Positions 15,501-22,475 of a stretch of DNA of 25,152 nucleotides are shown one piece after another. The position numbers and the translations under genes were made by a program. Below the pieces are notes generated by a model. That model was not told the DNA's origin. It did no database searches and saw only the letters and a list, made by a program, of their open reading frames with translations. Positions within the stretch are counted from its first letter, which is position 1. Each line of letters begins with the position of its first letter. The stretch is from an uncultured Bacteroidales bacterium (GTDB lineage: Bacteria; Bacteroidota; Bacteroidia; Bacteroidales; Paludibacteraceae). The stretch covers positions 1-25,152 of the forward strand of contig CAKZZM010000083.1 of assembly GCA_937885465.1 (NCBI GenBank), given 5' to 3'.

Positions 15501-16157
15501 ATGAAACGCTTAGAAAGTAATCTTAAAAATATGGTTTTGTCGCTCACTCTTGTGGCGTTGGCAGCAGCGGCTCTTCTCGGTGGTTTATACGCATTGACGA
15601 AAGAGCCTATTGAGCAGCAAAAGGCAGAAAAGCAACAAAAAGCTATCACCTCCGTTCTTCCGACAAGAGATTCTGTCACAATAGCAGAAGCAGAAGAGGT
15701 AGGCAACCTCATTATCTATCGCGCATTCAAGGGCGATAACCTCATCGGTGCAGCAGTGCAAACGGAAGAAAACGGTTTCGGCGGTGCTTTTAAAGTAATG
15801 GTCGGTTTCGACAAAGACGGCAATATTGCCGGATATGAGGTGCTTGAGCATCAGGAAACGCCGGGCTTGGGCAACCACATGATTGATTGGTTTAGGACAA
15901 ATAAGAATCGCCAATCAATTATCGGTAAGAGTCCCGCTACTACGAAATTTATCGTTAGCAAAGACGGCGGAGATATTGATGCCATCACCGCAGCCACTAT
16001 ATCTTCTCGCGCCTTCCTCAAAGCAGTGCAGGGGGCATACGACGCTTTCATAGCACAAAACGCACAAGAGGCTGACACACAATCATGTGATGCAGCAGCG
16101 CAACAAACGGAAGCAACAGATCAGTTGAATATTATAAATGAAGACAACAATGAATAA
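15501..16157 (+). CDS. rnfG: Rnf complex subunit RnfG
   Basis: RnfG is the periplasm-facing flavoprotein of the Rnf complex, anchored by one N-terminal helix (about residues 12-33 here). The FMN-binding domain carries the covalent flavin motif in DAITAATISSRAFL, with Thr166 as the expected FMN attachment site. Upstream HQETPGLGNHM is the conserved segment of FMN-binding domains. The 218-residue length is near normal, but the last 30 or so residues after the domain are low-complexity and rich in Gln, Ala, Asp and Asn, an odd tail. Its end overlaps rnfE by 20 nt. A flavinylation enzyme (ApbE) would be needed, and none is in this window. Confidence 0.94.
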   Translation: MKRLESNLKNMVLSLTLVALAAAALLGGLYALTKEPIEQQKAEKQQKAITSVLPTRDSVTIAEAEEVGNLIIYRAFKGDNLIGAAVQTEENGFGGAFKVMVGFDKDGNIAGYEVLEHQETPGLGNHMIDWFRTNKNRQSIIGKSPATTKFIVSKDGGDIDAITAATISSRAFLKAVQGAYDAFIAQNAQEADTQSCDAAAQQTEATDQLNIINEDNNE

Positions 16158-16731
16158 GCCGCTTTCAACTTTCACTAACGGAATTCTCAAAGAGAATCCT
16201 ACATTCGGCTTGGTACTCGGTATGTGTCCGACACTCGCCACCACAACCTCGGCTATAAATGGTATGTCGATGGGACTTGCCACACTCTTCGTGCTCGTTT
16301 GCTCGAATGTGGTTATCTCACTTCTTCGTAACCTCATTCCCGATAAAGTGCATATCCCTGCATATATAGTCGTCATCGCTTCGTTCGTAACGATGGTGCA
16401 ACTGCTCATGCAAGCTTATCTGCCTGCCATATATGAGGATCTCGGACTCTTTATCCCGCTTATCGTGGTTAACTGCATCGTGCTGGGGCGCGCTGAAGCC
16501 TTTGCTGCGAAAAACAGTGTCGGCCTATCCGCTCTCGACGGACTCGGCATGGGACTCGGTTTCACACTCTCGCTGACCGTACTCGGCGCTATAAGAGAAT
16601 TGTTAGGCTCAGGTTTCTGCTTCGGTCACCCCATTTTCCCTGAACAATACGGAATGCTTATCTTCGTACTCGCACCCGGAGCTTTCATCGCACTCGCCTA
16701 CCTTATGGCTATTATGAACAAAATCAAATAA
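16138..16731 (+). CDS. rnfE: Rnf complex subunit RnfE
   Basis: RnfE is an integral membrane subunit homologous to NqrD. The 197-residue protein has about six hydrophobic helices. The half-channel cysteines are present: Cys30 in LGMCPTLA and Cys113 in VNCIVLGR. In the related Nqr and Rnf complexes these pair with RnfA cysteines to hold an intramembrane iron-sulfur centre. The ATG at 16138 lies inside the end of rnfG; a second in-frame ATG at 16150 is also possible, and both overlap rnfG. rnfA begins 7 nt downstream, so E and A are tightly coupled. Confidence 0.95.
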   Translation: MKTTMNKPLSTFTNGILKENPTFGLVLGMCPTLATTTSAINGMSMGLATLFVLVCSNVVISLLRNLIPDKVHIPAYIVVIASFVTMVQLLMQAYLPAIYEDLGLFIPLIVVNCIVLGRAEAFAAKNSVGLSALDGLGMGLGFTLSLTVLGAIRELLGSGFCFGHPIFPEQYGMLIFVLAPGAFIALAYLMAIMNKIK

Positions 16732-16738
16732 TAAAACT

Positions 16739-17335
16739 ATGGTCTATCTACTTATAATAATAAGCGCGATATTCGTTAATAATATCGTCTTCTCGCAGTT
16801 TCTCGGTATCTGCCCGTTCCTCGGAGTAAGTAAGAAAATAGATACCGCACTCGGTATGGGTGCAGCCGTCACTTTTGTGCTGACAATAGCCACTATCATT
16901 ACCTACCTGATGCAACTCTTGCTCAACCGCTTCGGATTAGGATTCTTGCAAACCATCGTCTTTATCCTCGTTATTGCGGCACTCGTGCAGATGATAGAGA
17001 TCGTACTGAAGAAAATCAGCCCGTCGCTGTATCAGGCATTAGGCGTATTCCTGCCGCTTATCACCACCAACTGCTGTATCCTCGGCGTGGCCATTCTCGT
17101 TGCTGACGGCACATGGATAAGCAAAGTCCCTGGTGCAGAAGGCGGATTACTGCAAGGTACCGTATATGCCTTCGCCACAGCCCTCGGCTTCACTCTCGCT
17201 TTGGTGCTCTTCGCCGGTATTCGCGAGCAACTGGCACTTAATAAAGTGCCCAAAGCAATGGAAGGAACACCTATCGCATTGCTCACCGCAGGACTTCTCG
17301 CTATGGCTTTCATGGGATTCAGCGGAGTAGTGTAA
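16739..17335 (+). CDS. rnfA: Rnf complex subunit RnfA
   Basis: RnfA is the NqrE-like membrane partner of RnfE with inverted topology. The 198-residue protein starts MVYLLIIISAIFVNNIVFSQFLG. It has Cys25 in LGICPFLG and Cys112-Cys113 in TNCCILG, the expected ligands of the shared intramembrane iron-sulfur centre. The length and helix pattern are normal. It ends the rnf group; the next gene, a periplasmic PPIase, begins 49 nt later with no clear terminator between, so read-through is possible. Identification is secure. Confidence 0.96.
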   Translation: MVYLLIIISAIFVNNIVFSQFLGICPFLGVSKKIDTALGMGAAVTFVLTIATIITYLMQLLLNRFGLGFLQTIVFILVIAALVQMIEIVLKKISPSLYQALGVFLPLITTNCCILGVAILVADGTWISKVPGAEGGLLQGTVYAFATALGFTLALVLFAGIREQLALNKVPKAMEGTPIALLTAGLLAMAFMGFSGVV

Positions 17336-17384
17336 AACCGGCTATCCTCCGTTAAACTTACACTCTAAAATCTAAAATTAAAAA

Positions 17385-19166
17385 ATGAAGAGAATGAAAA
17401 AACTTCTTTGTCTATCAGCATTGGTGGCATTAATAGTAGCACCTTCCTTTGCACAGGAAAATGATAAGACGCTGTTTACCATCGACGGCGAGGCGGTGCC
17501 CGCTTCTGAGTTTCTATATATATATAATAAGAACAACACCGAATCCACTGTCGAGCAGAAGTCGCTCAGCGAATATTTAGATCTCTTCGTTAACTTCAAA
17601 CTGAAAGTAAAAGAGGCAGAGGACAGAGGTTTAGATACCCTTTCAACCTTCAAGAGCGAGTTGGCATCATATCGCAAGCAGGCTATTCCTCGCTATATGC
17701 AGGATAGCGCATTAGAGGAAGAGATGGTTCTCCTCACCTACGATCATCTCAGTCGTGACCGCCGCGCTGCTCATATTGCTGTAGAGTGTCCTAAAAACGC
17801 CTCCGACTCTGCCGTAGCAGAAGCACTTGCGAAAATAGAGAACGCCCGCAAGAGAGTCACCGAAGGTATCCCCGTTAAGAAAGGGCGAAAGATGCTGCCC
17901 GCTGTCCCTGAGGACTTCTTCAAAGTAGCCAAAGAGGTGAGTACCGACCCCTCAGTCAATGATAACAATGGCGAGTTGGGCTGGATAGTACCGCTCAGAT
18001 ATGTCTGGTCATTCGAAAAAGCAGTGTATGAGACACCCGTCGGAGAGGTTACACCCGTCTTCCGCACTCAATACGGCTTCCATATCGCCTTAGTAGAGGA
18101 AGAGAGAGAGCATCTCGAAGTCAATGCCCGACATATAATGAAGGTTGTGCCGCGCGATAACGACTCTGTTTCCGCCGTAAAGAAACACGAGATCGACAGC
18201 ATATACGCTCTGCTACAAAACGGCGATGATTTTGCACAACTCGCAAGTACCCTGTCAGACGACAAAGGCTCGGCTATGCGAGGCGGTGACCTCGGCTGGT
18301 TCGGACGAGGTATGATGGTTAAGCAATTTGAAGATGAAGCTTTTGCACTCGAACAAAACCAAATATCCGCACCCTTCAAAAGCCGCTTCGGATGGCATAT
18401 AGTGCAGACGCTCGACAAACGCGCCATACAACCTTACGACCAGATGCACAAAGACCTGCAACAGAGGGTTAAGCGGGACGAAAGACACAAGGAAGTGCAA
18501 GATGCCTTCGTAGAAAAAATACGCAAAGAATATAACCTCAGCGATACACTGTCAGATGACGAGGTTTTGGCTATAGAAGATGCGCATCTTGAAGATAAAT
18601 ATACGGACCTGAGGCACCTCGTTAAAGAATATCACGACGGTATCCTGCTCTTCGACATATCACTGCAAGAGGTATGGGATAAGGCATCGCTTGACACCAT
18701 CGGAATAACAGACTTCTTCAATCGCAACAGGAAACAATACACTTGGGATAAGCCGCGATTCAAAGGCAGAGTCGTATATTGCAAAGATCAGAATTCAATG
18801 AAGGCAGCAAAGGCCATCTTCCGCTCCGCCAATAAAGACTCTATAGATAGTTATATCGCCCACCGCCTTAATATTGACTCCGTCGTCTATGTCCGCACCG
18901 AAAAAGGCTTATGGGCTGCCGGAGAAAATAAGGTTGTGGACAAACTGCAATGGAAACAAGGTGACATGCAACCTACGGAGGAATATCCTTATGTCTTCTT
19001 GCAAGGCAAGGTCATCAAAGCACCTGAGGAATATACAGATGAGAGGAATGCCGTCGTTACCGATTATCAAGACTACTTAGAAAAGAAGTGGATTGCAGAC
19101 CTCAAACAAAAGCACGAAGTGGTTTTCAATCAAGAGGCACTACAAGAACTCGGTATTGAGAAATGA
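17385..19166 (+). CDS. periplasmic peptidylprolyl isomerase, double parvulin (SurA/PpiC type)
   Basis: The 593-residue protein begins with a signal peptide (basic start, hydrophobic core, probable cleavage after Ala23 in APSFAQ). A SurA-like helical chaperone region follows, including SLSEYLDLFVNFKLKVKEAE. Two parvulin domains come next. The first spans about residues 127-240 (RAAHIAVECP to YGFHIALVEEE). The second spans about 245-345 (NARHIMKVVP, MRGGDLGWFGRGMM, FGWHIVQTLDKR). The last 250 residues form a C-terminal chaperone-like domain common in Bacteroidota homologues. The role is folding of exported and outer-membrane proteins. It may be co-transcribed with rnfA upstream and gldG downstream. 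An in-frame ATG at 17394 would also give a signal peptide. Confidence 0.9.
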   Translation: MKRMKKLLCLSALVALIVAPSFAQENDKTLFTIDGEAVPASEFLYIYNKNNTESTVEQKSLSEYLDLFVNFKLKVKEAEDRGLDTLSTFKSELASYRKQAIPRYMQDSALEEEMVLLTYDHLSRDRRAAHIAVECPKNASDSAVAEALAKIENARKRVTEGIPVKKGRKMLPAVPEDFFKVAKEVSTDPSVNDNNGELGWIVPLRYVWSFEKAVYETPVGEVTPVFRTQYGFHIALVEEEREHLEVNARHIMKVVPRDNDSVSAVKKHEIDSIYALLQNGDDFAQLASTLSDDKGSAMRGGDLGWFGRGMMVKQFEDEAFALEQNQISAPFKSRFGWHIVQTLDKRAIQPYDQMHKDLQQRVKRDERHKEVQDAFVEKIRKEYNLSDTLSDDEVLAIEDAHLEDKYTDLRHLVKEYHDGILLFDISLQEVWDKASLDTIGITDFFNRNRKQYTWDKPRFKGRVVYCKDQNSMKAAKAIFRSANKDSIDSYIAHRLNIDSVVYVRTEKGLWAAGENKVVDKLQWKQGDMQPTEEYPYVFLQGKVIKAPEEYTDERNAVVTDYQDYLEKKWIADLKQKHEVVFNQEALQELGIEK

Positions 19167-19208
19167 CAACGCTAAAACATTTTTAATTCTTAATTACCAA
19201 TTTTTTAA

Positions 19209-20834
19209 TTGAATTGGCGCACTTACATAATCGTTATTCTTATACTGGCGGCGACTTCGGTTGTCGTCAGTAATTGGTCTGCGAGGTTAGATCTGACCGA
19301 AGATAAGCGGTACAGCCTATCGGATGCGACCAAAACACTGATGCACGAAGCAGACGCGCCAATCAATATCCGCATCCTTCTTGACGGACATCTCAACCCA
19401 TCTTTCCTCAGGCTGAAAAACGCCACTATCGAAACAGCCCGAGACCTCGCCCGCTACGGCACCGTATATTATGAGGTGTCGCCACCCGACAAAGATGAGA
19501 AAGGTATCGTCTCAACTCTCTCCCCCACCATTATCCACGAGCGGCAACAACAAGGGCAAATGGTGCAAACACCCGTCTTCCCTTACGCCATACTAACCTA
19601 CAAGGGCAGACAAACTATAGTACCACTTCTCAAAAACACAAGAGGACTATCCGGTGAGGATAATGTCAATCAATCAATAGAGCAGTTAGAGTTCGCCTTC
19701 GCCGAGGCTATCATGCAAATAACGAAAGAGAAACCCGACAAAATAGCCTTTATTGAAGGGCACGGCGAACTTGACGAACGCTTCGTCTATGATTTCCAAC
19801 TCAATCTCTCAAAATATTTTCAAATAGACCGTGGCACTTTCACAGGTAACCCCGACGACCTTAACGACTACAGCGCACTCATCATCGCCGACCCGCAAGA
19901 GCCTTTCAGCGAGGCAGATAAGTATCAGATCGACCACTATGTGATGCAAGGCGGTAAGATCCTTTGGCTCGTTGACGGAGTAACATTCTCAGAGGATATC
20001 CTGTCAAAAGACGGTTTCACACCCGTTATCCGGAAAGACCTCAATCTGCAAGACCTCTTTTTCCGCTACGGTATTCGCATCACCCCCACCCTGCTGCAGG
20101 ATAAGCAATGTCTGCCTATTCCCGTTGATGTCAGTCGCGATGCAGAGCACCCCAATTTCCAACCCATGCCGTGGTACTACGCCCCGCTCCTTCTCACCTC
20201 GCAAAGCTCCCCTATCACGCATAACCTCGGCAGCGTCAGCTCGCTCTTCTGTTCCGGTATCGAACCTGTAGGCGAAGATGACGGATTATACAAAGAAGTG
20301 CTACTCGCTACATCCTCAGCCTCACGAGCAATAACGGTCCCCGCCGAGGTCAATCTCTCGCTCATGAGCGATGACGACGAACTGTTTACCTTCGCCTATA
20401 TCCCCGTCGGTGTCTTAGTAGAAGGTACCTTCCCCTCCCTCTTCCGACACCGCATGGTTCCGGAAGGCATAACACACGCTAACGAGAACACAGAGGACAC
20501 TCCGACAAGGCAGATATTCATCGCGTGCGGCTCTATTATCCGCAACGACTACCAACAGTCGCGCCCTCTGCCTCTCGGCTACGACAAATATACGGGCATG
20601 CAGTTCGCCAACAAAGATTTCCTCACTAATGCCATCCTCTATCTGACCGATAACCGCTCTATCATCAATCTTCGCAGCAAGGACTTCGCCCTGCGGCTCC
20701 TAAACGATAACGCTGCCCACGCCTACCGCACACATCTGCAAGTCATAACCTGCCTTATTCCCCTACTCATACTTCTAATCACCGGACTATGCATCAACAT
20801 AACAAGATACCGCAGAGCACAAAGGGGGATATAA
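19209..20834 (+). CDS. gldG: GldG-family ABC transporter auxiliary protein
   Basis: The 541-residue protein has one N-terminal helix (about 4-22), a large extracytoplasmic domain and a C-terminal helix (about residues 508-530) before a basic tail. ARLDLTEDKRYSLSDATKTL is the signature opening of GldG. KIAFIEGHGELDE and LIIADPQEPFSEADKYQIDHYVMQGGKILWLVDG fit the ABC-type auxiliary domain. GldG works with GldF and GldA in gliding Bacteroidota, but homologues are widespread in non-gliding Bacteroidales, where their role is unclear. gldF, usually directly upstream, is absent. A TAA stop directly precedes the TTG at 19209 in frame, and the next ATG lies within the conserved domain, so TTG is the likely start. 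PnuC overlaps the 3' end. Confidence 0.82.
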   Translation: MNWRTYIIVILILAATSVVVSNWSARLDLTEDKRYSLSDATKTLMHEADAPINIRILLDGHLNPSFLRLKNATIETARDLARYGTVYYEVSPPDKDEKGIVSTLSPTIIHERQQQGQMVQTPVFPYAILTYKGRQTIVPLLKNTRGLSGEDNVNQSIEQLEFAFAEAIMQITKEKPDKIAFIEGHGELDERFVYDFQLNLSKYFQIDRGTFTGNPDDLNDYSALIIADPQEPFSEADKYQIDHYVMQGGKILWLVDGVTFSEDILSKDGFTPVIRKDLNLQDLFFRYGIRITPTLLQDKQCLPIPVDVSRDAEHPNFQPMPWYYAPLLLTSQSSPITHNLGSVSSLFCSGIEPVGEDDGLYKEVLLATSSASRAITVPAEVNLSLMSDDDELFTFAYIPVGVLVEGTFPSLFRHRMVPEGITHANENTEDTPTRQIFIACGSIIRNDYQQSRPLPLGYDKYTGMQFANKDFLTNAILYLTDNRSIINLRSKDFALRLLNDNAAHAYRTHLQVITCLIPLLILLITGLCINITRYRRAQRGI

Positions 20835-21592
20835 GTCAGGAGCGCGAGTATCCCCACTCGCAAAAAGCCGCACAAGAAGCGACAAAGCCCAAACGAATAG
20901 CATTGCTCGCGAAAGAATTTCTCTACAGCGAATTTGTGGCAGGCAAGACCCTTTTCGACCGGCTGTTTATTTCGCTCGGCATAGCACTGCAAGTCGTGGT
21001 CTTTATTCTGCACCCCGAACGACCTATTCTTATCATCAGCGGCATAACAGGCATCTTCTCTGTTATATTATGCTCTCAAGGGAAAATATCTTCCTTCTTC
21101 TTCGGTTTTATTCAAGTTATCACTTATGCTATTATCTGCTTCGAAGAACACCTATACGGGGAAGTGGCAATCAATATCTTCTACTTTCTCACGATGATCT
21201 ACGGCCTTTTCTCGTGGCTGAAGCACTACGGCAAGACCGATGACAGCAGCGAGAATAAACTTCACACAAGGCATCTCAAGCCTATTTACACAATCTTACT
21301 ATCGCTATTCACTATTGCAGCCTCCGTCGGGACCGCCTTATTCTTAAAATACTATTCTGACGACTCACAGCCGTGGTTAGATGCCTTCACCACCATTCCC
21401 GCCTTCGTCGGACAACTGCTGATGATCACCCGCTATAGAGAGCAGTGGGGACTATGGCTGATAGTGGATATCCTGTCCATCGCCATGTGGTTCAACGCCG
21501 CCAACTACTCAATGACTGCCCTCTACATCTTCTGGTGCCTCAATTGCCTATACGGATACTACAACTGGAGAAAACTTTCCGCCGATACTTGA
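20789..21592 (+). CDS. pnuC: PnuC-family vitamin transporter (probably nicotinamide riboside)
   Basis: The family takes up unphosphorylated vitamins, classically nicotinamide riboside, by facilitated diffusion with metabolic trapping. From about residue 57 the protein has seven or so hydrophobic segments. Family-like stretches include GITGIFSVILCSQGKISSFF, NIFYFLTMIYGLFSWLKHYG, and EQWGLWLIVDILSIAMWFN near the C-terminus. The ATG at 20789 gives 267 residues and a 46-nt overlap with gldG, with an unusual hydrophilic N-terminus of about 38 residues. A TTG at 20903 would give 229 residues and no overlap, closer to normal PnuC length. Some family members carry thiamine (PnuT) or riboflavin instead. 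No riboswitch or salvage kinase lies next to it, so the substrate is not fixed. Confidence 0.85.
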   Translation: MHQHNKIPQSTKGDISQEREYPHSQKAAQEATKPKRIALLAKEFLYSEFVAGKTLFDRLFISLGIALQVVVFILHPERPILIISGITGIFSVILCSQGKISSFFFGFIQVITYAIICFEEHLYGEVAINIFYFLTMIYGLFSWLKHYGKTDDSSENKLHTRHLKPIYTILLSLFTIAASVGTALFLKYYSDDSQPWLDAFTTIPAFVGQLLMITRYREQWGLWLIVDILSIAMWFNAANYSMTALYIFWCLNCLYGYYNWRKLSADT

Positions 21593-21621
21593 CCGACACA
21601 GCACTTCCGCTCTGTCTATCC

Positions 21622-21666
21622 TTTCCGCGCTTTCAGTGCTTTCCGTGCTTTCCGTACTTTCCGTAC
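21622..21666 (+). repeat. 9-bp TTTCCGTAC-type tandem repeat after pnuC
   Basis: Five 9-bp units start at 21622, 21631, 21640, 21649 and 21658: TTTCCGCGC, TTTCAGTGC, TTTCCGTGC and twice TTTCCGTAC. The array begins 29 nt after the pnuC stop. It shares period and TTTCCG core with the copies after gltX and after the pqqD-like gene. The rest of the 259-nt gap holds the HU promoter. Confidence 0.8.
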
Positions 21667-21727
21667 TCGCTAATATATCTGCTGATTTCCGTCAAAAATC
21701 TGCTCATTATACGAAAAATTAGAATTA

Positions 21728-21749
21728 TTTTTGCCTTTTATTGCAAAAA
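21728..21749. promoter_or_regulatory. inverted repeat next to the HU promoter
   Basis: TTTTTGC (21728-21734) and GCAAAAA (21743-21749) are a perfect 7-bp inverted repeat with an 8-nt spacer. It ends one base before the -33 element. It could be an operator, an A-tract bend or a weak terminator of the pnuC transcript; nothing here decides. Confidence 0.3.
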
Positions 21750-21750
21750 A

Positions 21751-21782
21751 TTTGCATAAACAAATAATAATTACTACCTTTG
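21751..21782 (+). promoter_or_regulatory. Bacteroidota-type promoter for HU
   Basis: TTTG at 21751-21754, exactly 20 nt, then TACCTTTG at 21775-21782 match the -33 and TAnnTTTG -7 elements perfectly. It lies about 70 nt before the HU start. A strong promoter suits an abundant nucleoid protein. Confidence 0.8.
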
Positions 21783-21851
21783 CACAAAACTTGGATAAAG
21801 GAAAAAAGTCCTTCCAACAATATTGTTCAACAATTTAAAATATTTTCAATT

Positions 21852-22127
21852 ATGACAAAAGCAGAACTAGTAAGCGAAGTTGCAATCAAAACAGGCCTTA
21901 CAAGAAAAGAAGTTTTAGCAGTTGTTGAGACTTCAATGGATGTAATCAAAGACACTATGCTCGGCGGTGAAAATGTTTATCTCCGTGGTTTCGGTTCTTT
22001 CATCAACAAAACACGTCGTCAGAAAATTGCCCGTAACATCAAACAACAAACAGCAATCATTGTTCCTGAGCACAAAATTCCCGCCTTCAAGGCCTCAAAG
22101 GATTTCTCAGGCAGATATACTAAATAA
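21852..22127 (+). CDS. HU/IHF-family nucleoid DNA-binding protein
   Basis: This 91-residue DNA-bending protein binds DNA as a dimer and compacts the nucleoid. The start MTKAELVSEVAIKTGL is typical. ENVYLRGFGSFINKTRRQKIARNIK is the conserved core leading into the DNA-intercalating arm, and IIVPEHKIPAFKASKDF ends the fold. The expected arm proline is in VPEHKIP. The open frame extends 24 codons upstream, but those codons lie in the predicted 5' leader and their sequence is not HU-like, so I use the ATG at 21852. The 29-aa basic protein starts 10 nt after its stop and a terminator follows, giving a two-gene transcript. Confidence 0.96.
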   Translation: MTKAELVSEVAIKTGLTRKEVLAVVETSMDVIKDTMLGGENVYLRGFGSFINKTRRQKIARNIKQQTAIIVPEHKIPAFKASKDFSGRYTK

Positions 22128-22137
22128 TTACTGAATT

Positions 22138-22227
22138 ATGCCAAACGGAAAGAAACACAAGAGACACAAGATGTCAACGCACAAACGCAAAAAACGTCTG
22201 CGCAAAAATCGTCATAAGCATAAGTAA
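22138..22227 (+). CDS. 29-aa basic COX24/AURKAIP1-type protein (bS22-like)
   Basis: The complete small frame begins MPNGKKHKRHKMSTHKRK and ends LRKNRHKHK. More than half the residues are Lys, Arg or His. It matches the short Bacteroidota proteins of the COX24/AURKAIP1 family. In mycobacteria the related peptide bS22 is a small-subunit ribosomal protein, and mS38 is the mitochondrial relative. I therefore infer a ribosome-bound role. It begins 10 nt after the HU stop and ends 27 nt before a perfect terminator stem, so it is clearly a real gene, co-transcribed with HU. It is too short for most gene finders and could easily be missed. Confidence 0.85.
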   Translation: MPNGKKHKRHKMSTHKRKKRLRKNRHKHK

Positions 22228-22254
22228 ATAACTACTTGACGATTATAGAAACCA

Positions 22255-22308
22255 AACGAACTTGTGTCTCCTTCGAAATATAGGAGATACAAGTTCGTTA
22301 TCTTTTTA
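22255..22308 (+). terminator. intrinsic terminator after HU and the 29-aa gene
   Basis: The 17-bp stem 22255-22271 with 22283-22299 pairs fully apart from one G-T pair; the loop is 11 nt. Arms end in TCTCC and GGAGA around the loop, and TTTTT follows at 22303-22307. This is the clearest rho-independent terminator in the window. Confidence 0.9.
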
Positions 22309-22387
22309 CTAATCAGCACTGCTACGCTACTCCATGCGCGAAGAACGAGAGAAGACCTCTCCGATAGGAGTCGCAAACTCACATTCG

Positions 22388-22421
22388 TTGTCTCTCGCAA
22401 AAAAATGGAGATTACACTTTG
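22388..22421 (+). promoter_or_regulatory. possible promoter for the RNase E/G gene
   Basis: TTG at 22388-22390 and TACACTTTG at 22413-22421 resemble the -33 and -7 elements, but the -7 has one extra base and the spacer is 22 nt. A promoter is expected here because a strong terminator lies just upstream. The rest of the 22309-22475 gap shows nothing else I can name. Confidence 0.35.
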
Positions 22422-22475
22422 TTTCGAGTGCGGAGCAAAGATGCAGTGCACTTAACATGTTATAATTTATTAGTG

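Noticed and set aside
21780..21851. 24-residue N-terminal extension of HU
   Set aside because: It lies in the promoter and leader, starting within the -7 element, and HU proteins begin at MTKAELV.
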